Of a stretch of 64,000 nt of DNA, positions 47,068 through 58,227 are shown piece after piece (within the stretch, counting starts at the first letter, position 1; each line of letters opens with the position of its first letter). Source of the DNA: Myotis daubentonii (lineage: Eukaryota; Chordata; Mammalia; Chiroptera; Vespertilionidae); contig NC_081846.1 of the NCBI RefSeq assembly GCF_963259705.1, positions 55,705,205-55,769,204 on the forward strand. The letters run 5' to 3'. A program made the position numbers and the translations under genes. The notes beneath the pieces are model-generated. The model saw nothing but the letters and a program-made list of their open reading frames with translations, was not told the origin of the DNA and ran no database searches.

Positions 47068-47780
47068 ATAAAGATAATTCCCTTCTGATTTTCTTAAGTG
47101 TAAAGATTATAAATTTATCTTTATCTACAGTGTCTACGGACAGCCTTATTTGGAGATAAACCAGTAGGAAGCCAATGTGGGAGTCCTATTTATCCATTTC
47201 CATCAGATCCATTCTAAGAGCCATGACCATTGTTACAAGTGACCCTTGCACAAAATAATCTAAGTGTAGAAACATCAACTGTGCTGGCAGGCTACAGTAG
47301 TATTTCCTTGCTTATATCATTCAAGTGTATTTTTTTAACTAGTGATGCATTAATATTATATCCCCAGATCTCTTAGAGCTGAAGTGACTAAAATAGATAT
47401 TTCGTTTCCAGTCTGTGCTTCAGACTGGCTTTTCAAGGTCGCGGGCAGTCAGAATTTATTACTTTAGAAAGGGATAGACTGACTGCATTTGGAAATCAAT
47501 ACCCTGGTGCGGTGCTTTGGATCAAAGCCAACGTGAGTGTTCAGTCTAGGAAATGTCCAATTTGACTGCTGCCTTCTGTAGCTTGTGTTAGAATCAAGAG
47601 ACCTTTCTAGGTAATTTGCACACTCTTGTTTAATAGTTTCAGATAACTCTGTTTTGCTTCAGAGAGCATGTTTACTCTTACCCTCTGTCACGCTGTTCTT
47701 GTTTTGAATGAAGCCGTCATTTATGGTTTTCAGTGTGGGAGTTTAATGCATTCCGTTTCTACAGACTCTGACAGTCTTTT

Positions 47781-47831
<51 letters not shown>

Positions 47832-48214
47832 TAAAAGATTTCCAGTTTTGATTTATTTTAAAAGAAACAACAAGTGTAGAGGTACTTCAAAAACAATCTA
47901 GGAACATAAACTCTTCTAAGTTCTATAGTTTTCTTATTGATACTAATTTTTAATCCCATGTTAAACTCCTAAATGACTTTGGTTCCCTTGTGTGTTTTTA
48001 TAACTAAATTGGTATAAAGTACAAGGCCATGTCAGTTTTCTAAGGCAAAATGTAATATTTCTCTTTTCCCCCTCACAGCCAACCTCTCTTAATTCTCCAC
48101 ACCAAGCATTTTCAGGAGGGAAACTATATTATATGTTTGTTTCATTCATTCAATATATTGAGTGGACACAATATACAAAGAAATGTGCTGAAAAGTAACA
48201 TAAAATGATAGGCC
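47068..48214. other. Intronic sequence without recognised gene
   Basis: It contains a (GT)n run at 47782-47831. Nothing else is supported. Confidence 0.5.
47782..47831. repeat. (GT)n microsatellite
   Basis: About 24 GT units. Confidence 0.95.
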
Positions 48215-48461
48215 TAGCCCTGGCTGGCATTGCTCAATGGTTAGAGTTTCGGCCTGCACACTGAGGGTTCGACTCCTGGTCAAGGGCATACCTGGGTTGT
48301 AGGTTCGATCTCCGGTCTGGTCAGGACTTGTGTCGGAGGCAACCAATTGATGTGTTTCTCCCCTCCCCCCCCCCCCCCCCCCCCGCCACTCTCTTCCACA
48401 CTCTTTGAAAATCAATGGGGGGAAAATATTCTTGGGTGAGGATTAACAAAAGAAAAAAAAG
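48215..48461 (+). mobile_element. Ves SINE with poly-C expansion
   Basis: Plus-strand copy: tagccctggctggcattgct, caatggttagagtttcggcc (A-box region), gggttgtaggttcgatctcc (B-box), ggaggcaaccaattgatgtg, a poly-C tract at 48366-48384 and the terminal aaaatcaatgggg / gggtgaggattaac blocks. Confidence 0.93.
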
Positions 48462-48594
48462 GTAGGTCTACCTTTTCTTAACATTTTATAATAGGACCAC
48501 ATCCATATTAAGGTAAAGAGGTAGCCTAGTTTAGTGCTGTCATGTGGTTAGAATCAGAAGGACCATTACTTGGAGGGGCATGGCAGAAAGGATA

Positions 48595-48815
48595 ACATCT
48601 ATTAATTATTGAATATCTATTATGTGTCGAGCACTGTGTCAGACACGTGACAATAATCTTGTGAGGTAGATGTTGTTATGCCACTTTACAGAATGAGTTA
48701 CTGAAGCCAGACAACTACGCCGGCATCACAGAGCTTGTCATTGGCCAGATGAGAACTTGATGATAGGTCTTTGGTTGCAAGTCTATCTTCTTTCCAATAT
48801 AACATTGTCTCCCTT
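48595..48815 (-). mobile_element. MIR SINE
   Basis: Complement of MIR: attgaatatctattatgtgt, cgagcactgtgtcagacac, tcttgtgaggtagatgttgt, ccactttacagaatgagtta and gccagatgagaacttgatg are in order. Confidence 0.82.
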
Positions 48816-51364
48816 ATGAACATGAGTGAAGTGCTATATAAACATGAAGGTGAGGTTATCAAAGCAAAGAAAATATATTATAGGTTTTGGTGGGAGGGGA
48901 AGGGAATGTAAGAAATGTTCAATCATTGTCACTTCATAAATTCACTTTAGAAATAAAAGACCACTTTCTATCATCAAATTGCCTTCATTATAAAAGTTAG
49001 ACATTAGCCAGTGTTTGAGACTTTTAGGGATTCATTTCCGTGATAGATAATCTACATTTTACTTGCAAACTTCTGGATTCCGTTTTCAGTGTGTGTCATT
49101 TTCCTATGGCATATGAGTACTTAGGATCCATAATCTGGGTCTGGCCCTCTGGCTGCATCTGTAAGTGCTGCCGAACAGTGACTTGTGGCAAAAATAGTGT
49201 CATAAGATGATGTAAATGACCCCTTGTGCTAGGTGCTCTTAAAAGACCATAAAATAGTGTGAAGCTACTTTCCTTTGATTGCAGACCATAATAGACCTGA
49301 TACTAAGCTATAATAGCAAGTCTGTGTAATAACTCAAGTGCTTTACAGGGTGCCTTTTATTTAGAAGCGAGGTGTATGGTTTCCATATAATAAGACAGAA
49401 ACACACCTTAGCCATTTTAATGGGGCAGTTTTCATGTACATTCCATATGAATTATTCAGTTCAAGGCATATATTCAATAAACAGCATCAATTGTTAGTTT
49501 TGTGTAGCATTTATAAAGGATTAGCTGTGCCACCCAGAAACGTTGAGAAGGCAGATTAGCAGGAATGGTTTCTAAATTTAGTCAGAAGAGGTTATTAACC
49601 CCCAAATCGGGGTGCAATCTACCAATGTTATTTGTATTCTGAAAGGTTATGTTTATATTAAAATTTTAATGTTATGAAAAATCAGATGTAGACATATTTA
49701 TTTTTTTCTCTAGAAAAATAGGCTGTTTTGTCCCAAAGCTTCTGTAATCTATTCTTCATCAGCTCACATGCTATAGGGCCACCAGTCTAACTGAGGGTTA
49801 GACTACTTAGCGATGGTTTGAGCTTCTGCTAAGTCATCTCTTATCTGCAAGCTCTTAGGTCTGTAATTGCAGCTGAAACTCACTGTCCTTTCTAGGGCAT
49901 CTCAGAAAAGTGAACCGTGCTGGTGGTACCTGTTGTCCATCTTCTCTACATTCACAGAGACAAGCCACCGGCTTTTCATAGCACAGATACCATGGGTGGT
50001 TTTTCTCAGAAGTCAAGTTATGCCCTTATGGCTACTTCAAAGAAGCCCTGTGTCTTAAAAAAATTTTCTGTCCTTAGAATTTTTCCATTCGTCTTCTAGC
50101 TCTTCTTCATTATAATTTATTGAACTTGAGTGTCATTGCTTGAGTCAAAGATCAAAGAAATAACAATAACATAAAATGTGACATCTCTCTCTGCTAATTC
50201 TAGCCATAAGATTTTCATTAATCTTACTAAAATCTTGCTTTCGTCATATCATTCTGCAGTTGCAAAACCTCTGACACATTCTGTTCCCTAACTCCTTTTC
50301 TTGGAGCCCAAGTCCTCTAAGGACCTTTTCAGTCTCAGCTTGCTCTGCCTCCCACACACAGGTGGCATTGGATTCTTCTGTTTACTAATATTGTCCTCCG
50401 TAGCTCACCTGAATTTCTGCTTTCCCCAAAGTCTTTCTTGCTGAACTTGACCTTTATCCTATGTTTCTGCCCTCTTTCTTTGGCATTCACCATACAAGAT
50501 CACAATAGTCCTAGTTATTTTTTTAATATTAAAAATGCCTTACATTCTCCCAAAGATTGTCCCCCTTGATGGCTGGAATGGTATCTTATATATATTTCAT
50601 AGGCCTGTGTGGTGAAGGGCATACTGGAAATGTGCTATAAATGTGTGTGGGTTGAATTCTTGGTCTGGTCTCTTTCTTGACTATGCTTGTGTTTCCTGTG
50701 TTTCATTGACCTTCAGCACCAGGTTTGCTTTTGACTTTTAGGGCTGTGGCAGCTTTTCCTGCCAGGCATTTTCCTCCTTCAGATCCTGGCTCCAGTTCCA
50801 GCTACATAAGATGTCACTTCCTCTTCCATCCCAGGGACCAGGAATCACTGATTCAGACACATCCAGCTGTTCAACACAAGTGGGATGGGCAGCTATCAAA
50901 TGGGAGAGTTAAGCCAAAACTACTGGAATGAAAAGTGGGATATCTTTAATATTTAGTCTTCTAGAAACATTGAAAATCTCCAGGGTCAAAAAGAAAGCTT
51001 TAGAAAATCTTTTTGGTATTGATTGCCTAATTTTAAAATCTACATGTCTTGTATCTCATCTTCAAATGCTTACCACTTCCTATTCCAAGTAAATGAAGTC
51101 AATGTATCCGGCAGAATTATTCAAGGTAGTGAGGTTTCAGAATACAAGGATAAATGACTTTTCTACTTTTCCATTATTTTTATTTCTCCAACAAACTTTT
51201 CTATCAGCAGAACAAATATAAATAATTTATATTTCCTTTCCTTCCCCAATTCAACCACTGTTAGAAGAGCTAAAGCAAATTTTAGGAGATCCCCTTTTCC
51301 TGGGAGGCCATTTAAAAAATAAAGCAGCAGAGAAAGCAAGTTAGAAAATTACATATACAGTATC

Positions 51365-51402
<38 letters not shown>

Positions 51403-51845
51403 CCCCAACAAGTCTAAAATAACAAGAAGAGTTTTGGCTTTCAGTTCCCAAATCCATTCCTACCAAATAGATACATGGGTTACTCCTTGTAAGCTTTAAA
51501 GGCATTTGTACCGCCTCCTCCCGGATACTGTTGGTATGTTCTGTTGGTGGGTTTCTTATTCCACATAGAACAGTGGTCTACCCAGAAAGTCAGGTGACTC
51601 CTTTCTGAATGGTATCACCATCTGTCTTGGAGACTGTAGCAGCTCGAGTCTGCCCTCATCGCTTCACTGGTTTGGAAATATGCAGCAAATTCAAGATGGG
51701 AATTACTTTGAACCTTTGGACAGATCTGTGTTTGGTGACAAAATTTTCTACAAATGTCAGTCAACATTTTGGCCAAAGCAGACTTCCTGCCTCCCATCTT
51801 TGCTGCTTTAGTGGGTCCATATTCACTCAGTTTCACATCTACATT
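48816..51845. other. Intronic sequence without recognised gene
   Basis: A (GT)n run is at 51366-51398. Nothing else is supported over 3 kb. Confidence 0.45.
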
Positions 51846-51849
51846 GTGG

Positions 51850-51955
51850 GAGTCATACTGTACCTACTCCAAAGACTGTTGTGAAGTTTTAAATAGATGA
51901 TCTAAGTCACTTAGAGCAGTGCTTGGCATCAAATAAAAGCTGTATAAGTGTAATC
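51850..51955 (+). mobile_element. MIR 3' fragment
   Basis: gactgttgtgaagttttaaa, gcagtgcttggcatcaaata and aaagctgtataagtgtaat match the MIR 3' end. Confidence 0.6.
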
Positions 51956-51993
51956 TGTTGCTCTTACTATTCCCCTGAATTAACTCACTAGGT

Positions 51994-52204
51994 CAGTGGT
52001 CGGCAAACTGTGGCTTGCGAGCCACATGCGACTCTTTGGCCCCTTGAGTGTGGCTCTTCCACAAAATACCACGTGCGGGCGCGCATGTACAGTGCGATTG
52101 AAACTTTGTGGCCCATGCACAGAAGTCGGTATTTTGTGGAAGAGCCACACTCAAGGGGCCAAAGAGCCGCATGTGGCTCCCGAGCCGCAGTTTGCCGACC
52201 ACTG
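51994..52204. mobile_element. SPIN-type hAT MITE, long-palindrome form
   Basis: The 211-bp element starts cagtggtcggcaaact and ends agtttgccgaccactg, perfect 16-bp inverted termini of the SPIN hAT family. The target duplication cactaggt is perfect (51986-51993 and 52205-52212). The homology between the two ends extends well beyond the termini: about the outer 75-80 bp on each side (through gagccacactcaaggggcc and the ggtattttgtgg block) are near-complementary, leaving only a ~50-bp unpaired centre. No transposase is encoded. SPIN elements are known from unrelated tetrapods including bats and are a classic case of horizontal transfer. Confidence 0.93.
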
Positions 52205-52212
52205 CACTAGGT

Positions 52213-53547
52213 CATGCAGGGGCTTTCCAGTGTTGATGCTCATCTGAGAGCCACACACTCAGAAGTTTTGTGTGTGTGTTTCTCATTTCTGTCCCCCATC
52301 TCTCTTTCTTGTGTTGTCCATTTGCACGGGCACAGCATCTGTCACAGGATGGGTGAATTCCTCTGTGTCCTTCAGAGACAGTTCAGCTATTAAAACAAAC
52401 AAAACCATGAGCAGTATCTTACCCTCTTTCAGTCTTAAAATCTTTTTTTGTTTTACATTGTAAGTATCTACTTCTTACTGTTGTTTCCTACACACTTATG
52501 CTTTTTCAGGTTTAATAATGTTCCTACAATATTCTAAAACTAACACAAACACTGCAGATGAGTCCATGGTGCCTTAAATGAATTTACCACTGGAATGACC
52601 AATGTTAAAATAACATCAACCATTACCGCCATCTGTCGGCGGTAGGTGGAGTGGACACCACTCTGAAGAGCCTTGGCTTGTAACTGGGAATGTTCAAAAG
52701 CTGCAAGTTCCCTGGTAGAGGAATGAATGTGTACTAGTATATGTGTACGCATGCCTGTGCACACACATGTGTGATCACATTGGATAAAGTCCATAACGAT
52801 TTGCATCAAAATGTTTTAATATTTATATCCAGGGCTTCAAGTGATTTTAGTGTTTCAACCTACTTTTCTGTGTCTTCTAATTACAATAAGTATGCATTTC
52901 TTTTGTAATTAAAGTGCATTAACAAGAAGGTAGAATTTAGGAGGAACTAAATGTTGGGGTAGCGGAGAAAATAAGCTTTATTTACTAAATGCAAACTAAC
53001 GTACACTTAGATTTTATATTACAGCAGATGAAAGAAGAGCTATAAATGGAAATGGTAGGGGGAGGATGGTTTAAGTTCTGGTGCAAACAAAAGAAATTTT
53101 GGTAGATTCATTGCAAAAGGTTTTATCAGCCAACTTCACTTGGGCCAGTAGGTTTAAATGTGAGTTTTTACTTGTTATCCGCTCCCTTTGAAATTCTAAT
53201 TATTGTAGTAGTCTCTTAGTTACTCTTTATCCTTTTACTGTCAGAGCTTTCTCTGGAGTGGATTATCTACTCTTAGCAAAGAATATTATATTCAGGTAGT
53301 CAGGCCTGTGGTCTGAGCCTTCTTACTTTGAAGCTGGATAAAGGCCAAAGAATCTTTATATTCACATTTTCCTCATAAAATGCTACAGCTTGCTTTCTTG
53401 GGTACACATGTCCTTGGTGTTCTGAGAGTGTGAATTCTTACATCAGGAGGCCTGTTTCTCCAAATATATTGTATGTCCTTGTTACCTAATGTCTTTTGCT
53501 TGTGTTTTTGGTTTTTTTTTACAATTTAGCTGAAAAGAGGAACGGGG

Positions 53548-53599
<52 letters not shown>

Positions 53600-54469
53600 A
53601 TCCGGTTGCTTTATTAGTTTTTACTCAGGTATCTGTTACTCTCACAGGCTATGATGATCAGCAGTAGAATTAGACTAAATGCTAGCCATCTGTCATGCTT
53701 CTCCTCCCCTTCCCATCCCTTGTCCCACCGTATTAAGTCTTACTGCACTAAAATTGGTAAGGGGAAAGGGTGGCCTCTCTGAACCCTGCCACCTCTTGTC
53801 CGCTCCTTGAGGTGCCATTTGATAGACAGCTCTTCTCTGTATTCTAGCTCCTTTCTCCTATCATCAGAACTGCTTGTTCTGTCCCCCAACATGGTGACAG
53901 CATCTCCCGCTGAGGCAGAGTCTGAGTGATGGAAAGTTTTAAGTCTTCCAGGTATTTTAATGAGAGCCTGTTGTGCTGTGAGTGGTAGAACTGAGTGGAT
54001 GGTCCCAAAAAACAGATTTTAGGAGAGGGAAACCCTGCACACCCCTTTGGTTACTGCAGAGAAGCATCTTCCTGATCCATCAGATTGCAGTGAGGCCAGT
54101 ATGCAAATGGTCCTCAGAGTGAAAACTGTCTTCTGAGTTTCTGGGTAGTCATGGTCTTTCAGTCTTAAACCACAGATGGTGATGAAAACCACAGTAGGAA
54201 GTAAAACTGATACATTTCTGAACTCCTCCAATGCTCTCCCCCACCTCCCCCCGGAACACACACACACATATTTATCCCTCTTTCAACCATCTACTACATG
54301 TCTGTTTCTCATGTTTTAAACAAAAACAACATGGAAAATAAATCTCTTCCAATATTGCAGTGGAAGGAAGCTTCCATTTTGTTCCTCTCCTTTCATACTC
54401 TGTATAAAGAAAACGTTGTTTCTCAAAATTATGTTATCGATAAGTTACAGTGAGAACTTAAACACAGTT
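52213..54469. other. Intronic sequence without recognised gene
   Basis: A (GT)n run is at 53550-53597. No gene or element supported otherwise. Confidence 0.45.
53550..53597. repeat. (GT)n microsatellite
   Basis: About 23 GT units after a cgggggc stretch. Confidence 0.95.
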
Positions 54470-54650
54470 CGTTTTTGAGTTTTGTGGTTATAGGCAAGGT
54501 CTTAGATTCAAAACATTTATGAGCATTTATTTTCCTATTTGCAAAAATGGGAGTAACAGCACCTACCTCATAAGATTGCTGTGAAGCTCGTTAAGTAAAA
54601 TCATACATACACTGTGCCTATAACTTAGAACTGAGTAAATATAACCCTCT
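54470..54650 (+). mobile_element. MIR SINE
   Basis: cacctacctcataagattgc, tgtgaagctcgttaagtaaa, ttcctatttgcaaaaatggg are MIR blocks in order. Confidence 0.75.
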
Positions 54651-54659
54651 TTCTGGTTT

Positions 54660-54835
54660 CCTATAAATGGCCAACGAAGTGGTTGAGGAGATATGGGATG
54701 GATTCATAGAAAGACAGTGTTTGAACTGGTCCTTCAAATTTAAGGATGGGTGGAATGAGGGAAATGTTTAAGGTAAATGAATACAGCAGACAGGGTTGGA
54801 AGGACTAGAGGCTGGAGGCAAGAAAAACGATCATG
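54660..54835 (+). mobile_element. LINE-2 3' fragment
   Basis: gtgtttgaactggtccttca, aatttaaggatgggtggaat, agcagacagggttggaagga follow the L2 3' end order. It directly follows the MIR. Confidence 0.6.
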
Positions 54836-55140
54836 TGCTCTTTGCAGACATCTAGGCACAGTGAAGGGAAGGAGCTAATATTAGACATATGTCGGAGACA
54901 AAACCCAGAAGGGTTGTTGACTGCCTGGATTCAGGAATGTCTAATAGATGATGTCTCGCTATCAAATGAGAAAAGGGGAGATAAGAAAAGATGTTTGGGG
55001 TTCTTTGAGATGGGATTTAGAAAATAGTGGGCACGAGGTGATATTTAACTGGATATTTAATTATCTTAATAAGATATTCAGATATTTAAGTTAAAAGAGG
55101 AAGAGACAAAAACTGAAACTTCGATGGGACTTTCTTTTTG

Positions 55141-55229
55141 CAAATATAGAATGCTTCACTTGCGCAGGGGCCATGCCAACCTTACCTGTATCCTTCCAGT
55201 TTTAGTATACGTGCTGCCGAAGGGAGCAC
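55141..55229 (-). pseudogene. U6 snRNA pseudogene
   Basis: On the minus strand the sequence starts gtgctcccttcggcagcac, then gtatactaaaactgg, ggcatggcccctgcgcaagt and gaagcattctatatttgc: the 5' stem, ACAGAGA-side region and 3' end of U6. About 15-20 nt between the tgcgcaag and gaagc blocks (the acacgcaaattcg portion) are deleted, and several point changes are present, so it cannot be functional. Such copies are normally inserted by L1 machinery. Confidence 0.88.
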
Positions 55230-57157
55230 GCACTTTGATGGTATTTGAAAAATATCGGAGGAGGGGTGGTGGTTAGTAAGGAAAAATTGACATTGTCCAC
55301 AAAGATGTGTTCATTACAATCTTGTCGTTGTATGAATTTCCTAGGATTAGGAAGGGTTGAGGACTGAAATAGGAAACATGATGAAAGTATTTGGTTAAGG
55401 AGGGAGAGGAGGAAGCTGAATGAACTAAGAACCACTAAAAGAAGGCCCAGAGGTGAGTGAGGTCCCAGGAGAAGGCAGACACAGAGAAAGGTACTGGTCC
55501 CTTAGATGTGGAAGTGAAGAATAATGTCAAATGTAGCACAGAGATCAGAGAACCCAAACCAGAAGGGAGTGGCATGGATTGAGCATCAGTGCTCCCAAGG
55601 GTCCTTTCTCTTCTTCCCACATTCCCTTCCTCCATGTCTTCATCTTTTCCATTTTTAGTGGGTAGAGCAGAACCAAAAGATAGAAGGCCAGCCTCTGACC
55701 TTCTCTAAATTTCTTTTTTTTTCTGTTTGGTTCACAAAAGACCATGTACTCTGCAACCTCAAGTAAAGTCTCTTAATCTCTGTGATTCTCAAACCCCTTG
55801 TCCTAAATTGGAGTTATACCAGCCTTCTTCCTTACTTCTGGAAAGGTAAAAGGCAAGAACACAATCTGAGAACATTTTAGCTAAAACTTGTACAAGTGAC
55901 AGAATGCAGGTAAATATTAAGCGTGTCAGTAACCTAGGGAGATAAATGATTGCTAAAAGGTGGTCTTTAAATCATGTGGGGGGTTTTCTGGTTTGCAGAT
56001 TTTTTAAATTATTTTTTTGTAAGCTCAGTGACCTGTGTTAAGGTTGTTATTAATACTCAGAATCTCTATGGGGAATTAAAGGTGTTTGTGCAGCATTATG
56101 CCCCTTGGATGTAATTGTCATTTGAACCTTAAATTACCTTTACTTTCATGCCTGCTTAGTAATCATTTGATTACATGACTACACAGAGTGAAATTTAACT
56201 GAGGGAGAGAGGTGGCTCAAGCCACTTGTTTTGTCTAGATAAATGAATTTCAGCTTCTTCCGTGCATGAAATAGGAACCTACAACACTCAAAATGCTTTA
56301 CACAGATACTTTTTATTTTCTAAAACTTTTAGGAGTCTTTTTAATCCTCAAAATCAATCATGAGAAAGCAATATTAGAGAAAATGTGAAACTCTTAAAGT
56401 TTATATAAAGAGAAGTAAAATTTTGGAACTTACCCTGTATAAATGAGGAAGTGAGTCTCAGATACATGAAGTAAATTATGTACATTATCCAAAGTCCCAA
56501 TAACTTTTAAGAACTATTTTTAAAGCTTTCTTTTCTCAGTTTCTAGAAAACAAACATAGGTAGCAATGTTTTACATTGTGGTCTGGTCATTGTGAAAGGG
56601 TGTAGAATTAGTACATACATTTCAACAATACTACCATTTCATTTTCAGTAGCAGTGGACTAAATTTTAATGTTCTGAGTTTTTTCCTTCTTTCCCCCAAC
56701 TTCCATTTTACATTAATGAATTTGAACACATTCTCATAAGAAAATCTTATACAATTAATGCTTAATTTCTCATCCATTGTTTTCTATTCTTGTCCATTTC
56801 TTGCATGCATACAATGCATGTTAACGATATTATTATTATTACTGAGTTAAAAGAAACGTGAATAAACTATTTATGAATAGTTATCAAAATCTTAGGTATA
56901 AAAAGAGCTGTGTTAAATTCATCAAATGTGTTAAACACATGCAAACACACCTTTCTGTGATGATCTAGAGCTGTATAGTGCTGTTTGCAAAACCTAAATG
57001 AATGGGTACAGTGCAGGCATTTCCCCCTCATGATCAGTTTTAAAGGTTGTGTGGATTACAGTATTTTCCTTTAATAATTCAGTAGCCTTGCATTAGGCTT
57101 TGTATTTGGCCACAGACATATTAGTGTTACTAGAACAATCTGTATGTTTGTTTGTTT
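55230..57157. other. Intronic sequence without recognised gene
   Basis: A short MIR-like piece may lie at 56440-56500 (gaggaagtgagtctcagata). Nothing else is supported. Confidence 0.4.
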
Positions 57158-57213
57158 GTTCATTTGTTTATTTTAGAGGGGGGGGGAGAAAGAGAGAGAA
57201 AACATCCATGTGA

Positions 57214-57709
57214 GCCCTAGCCAATTTTGATCAGTAGTTAGAGCAGGGGTCCTCAAACTACGGCCTGCGGGCCACATGCAAATACAAATATTGTATTTGT
57301 TCCCGTTTTGTTCTTTCACTTCAAAATAAGATATGTGCAGTGTGCATAGGAGGAATTTGTTCATAATTTTTTTTCCAAACTATAAATTGGCCCTCCAACG
57401 GTCTGAGGGACAGTGAACTGGCCACCTGTTTAAAAAGTTTGAGGACCCCTGAGTTAGAGTGTCAGCCCGCAGACTGAAGGGTCCTGGTTTCGTTTTTGGT
57501 CAAGGGTATCTTATCTACCTGGGTTGCAGGCTCAATCCCTGGCCCCAGTTTGGTTGGGTGCATGTGGGAGGCAACTAATGGATGTGTCTTTCTCACAACA
57601 ATGTGTGTGTGTGTGTGTGTGTGTGTATCTCTCTTCCCACCTCCCTTCCATTTTCTCTAAAAATTGAATGGAAAATGTATCCTCAGGTGAGGATTAACAA
57701 AAAATTTAA
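57214..57709 (+). mobile_element. Ves SINE inserted in the outer Ves copy
   Basis: Plus-strand copy, head gccctagccaattttgatca, then after a hAT insertion tgtcagcccgcagactgaag, tacctgggttgcaggctcaa and the tail tcctcaggtgaggattaaca. A 14-bp duplication, aaacatccatgtga / aaacatcaatgtga (one mismatch), flanks it at 57200-57213 and 57710-57723. It carries a (GT)n run at 57602-57627. Confidence 0.9.
57244..57451. mobile_element. hAT MITE inserted in the inner Ves SINE
   Basis: The 208-bp element has perfect 16-bp inverted termini (caggggtcctcaaact / agtttgaggacccctg) and a perfect 8-bp duplication agttagag (57236-57243, 57452-57459), the hAT signature. Internal sequence ggcctgcgggccacatgca is typical of related bat hAT MITEs. 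No transposase. It is the youngest of three nested events. Confidence 0.95.
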
Positions 57710-57874
57710 AAACATCAATGTGATGCGAGAGAATCATTGATTGGTTGCCCCCTATAGGCACCATGACCGGAGCTTAAACCTCCAACCTGGGTATGTACCC
57801 TGACCAGGAATCAAACCCACAACTTTTTGGTGTATGGGACGACACTCCAACCAACTGAGCCACCTAGCCAGGAC

Positions 57875-58168
57875 AGAAATTATTTTTTATAGAGCTTACA
57901 GTCCACTTTTGTTTAAAATCTCAGGATTGTTAGGTAAGTACCTCACTCCTCAAAGCGAAACATCAAACTATAATCCAAAGATTCCAGTGGGAGGACTAGC
58001 CAATCCCTTTTTTAACTTTAGTTTTGAGTTTAGGATTCTCATTTCCTGTCCCCTAGTAAAGAACGTTTTGTACTTTGAAATTTGCTGATGTTTAGAAAGT
58101 ATGTGTGTTCTCTGGACATTAATAAGGGTTCCTTGATTATAACTTTTCCCCCCCTTTTTGTCTTTTAG
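57875..58168. other. Last 300 bp of the large RBMS1 intron
   Basis: Unique sequence followed by a strong polypyrimidine tract ahead of the acceptor. Confidence 0.6.
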
Positions 58169-58227
58169 ATATGGGAAAATAGTCTCCACGAAGGCAATTT
58201 TGGATAAGACAACGAACAAATGCAAAG
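58169..58227 (+). CDS. RBMS1: RBMS1 coding exon: middle of RRM1
   Basis: A 59-nt exon follows a strong polypyrimidine tract and tcttttag acceptor and precedes a gtgtgt donor at 58228. Its first base completes the Pro codon split at 7980. It reads YGKIVSTKAILDKTTNKCK plus the first base of a Gly codon. That is the beta2-beta3 region of RRM1, placed directly after LCQP of the upstream exon, and it is identical in register to the RBMS family. RNP1 (family consensus KGYGFVDF) begins at the last codons here and must continue in an exon beyond the window, since no matching exon was found up to 64000. Entry phase 2 and exit phase 1 fit the upstream exon. The frame has no stop. Reading through the donor hits intronic sequence unlike the family, so the exon end is well supported. 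Confidence 0.92.

Larger units (their letters stand above)
57158..57874 (-). mobile_element. Ves SINE, interrupted (outer layer of nested insertion)
   Basis: Its two halves lie at 57158-57213 (poly-T-side with aggggggggg and gaaagagagagaaaacatc) and 57710-57874 (gagaatcattgattggttgc, aacctgggtatgtaccctga, aatcaaacccacaac, actgagccacctagccagg). They read as one minus-strand Ves copy when the insert is removed. Confidence 0.87.

Noticed and set aside
55141..55229. Functional U6 snRNA gene
   Set aside because: An internal deletion and several substitutions, with no proximal sequence element recognised upstream. Called a pseudogene.
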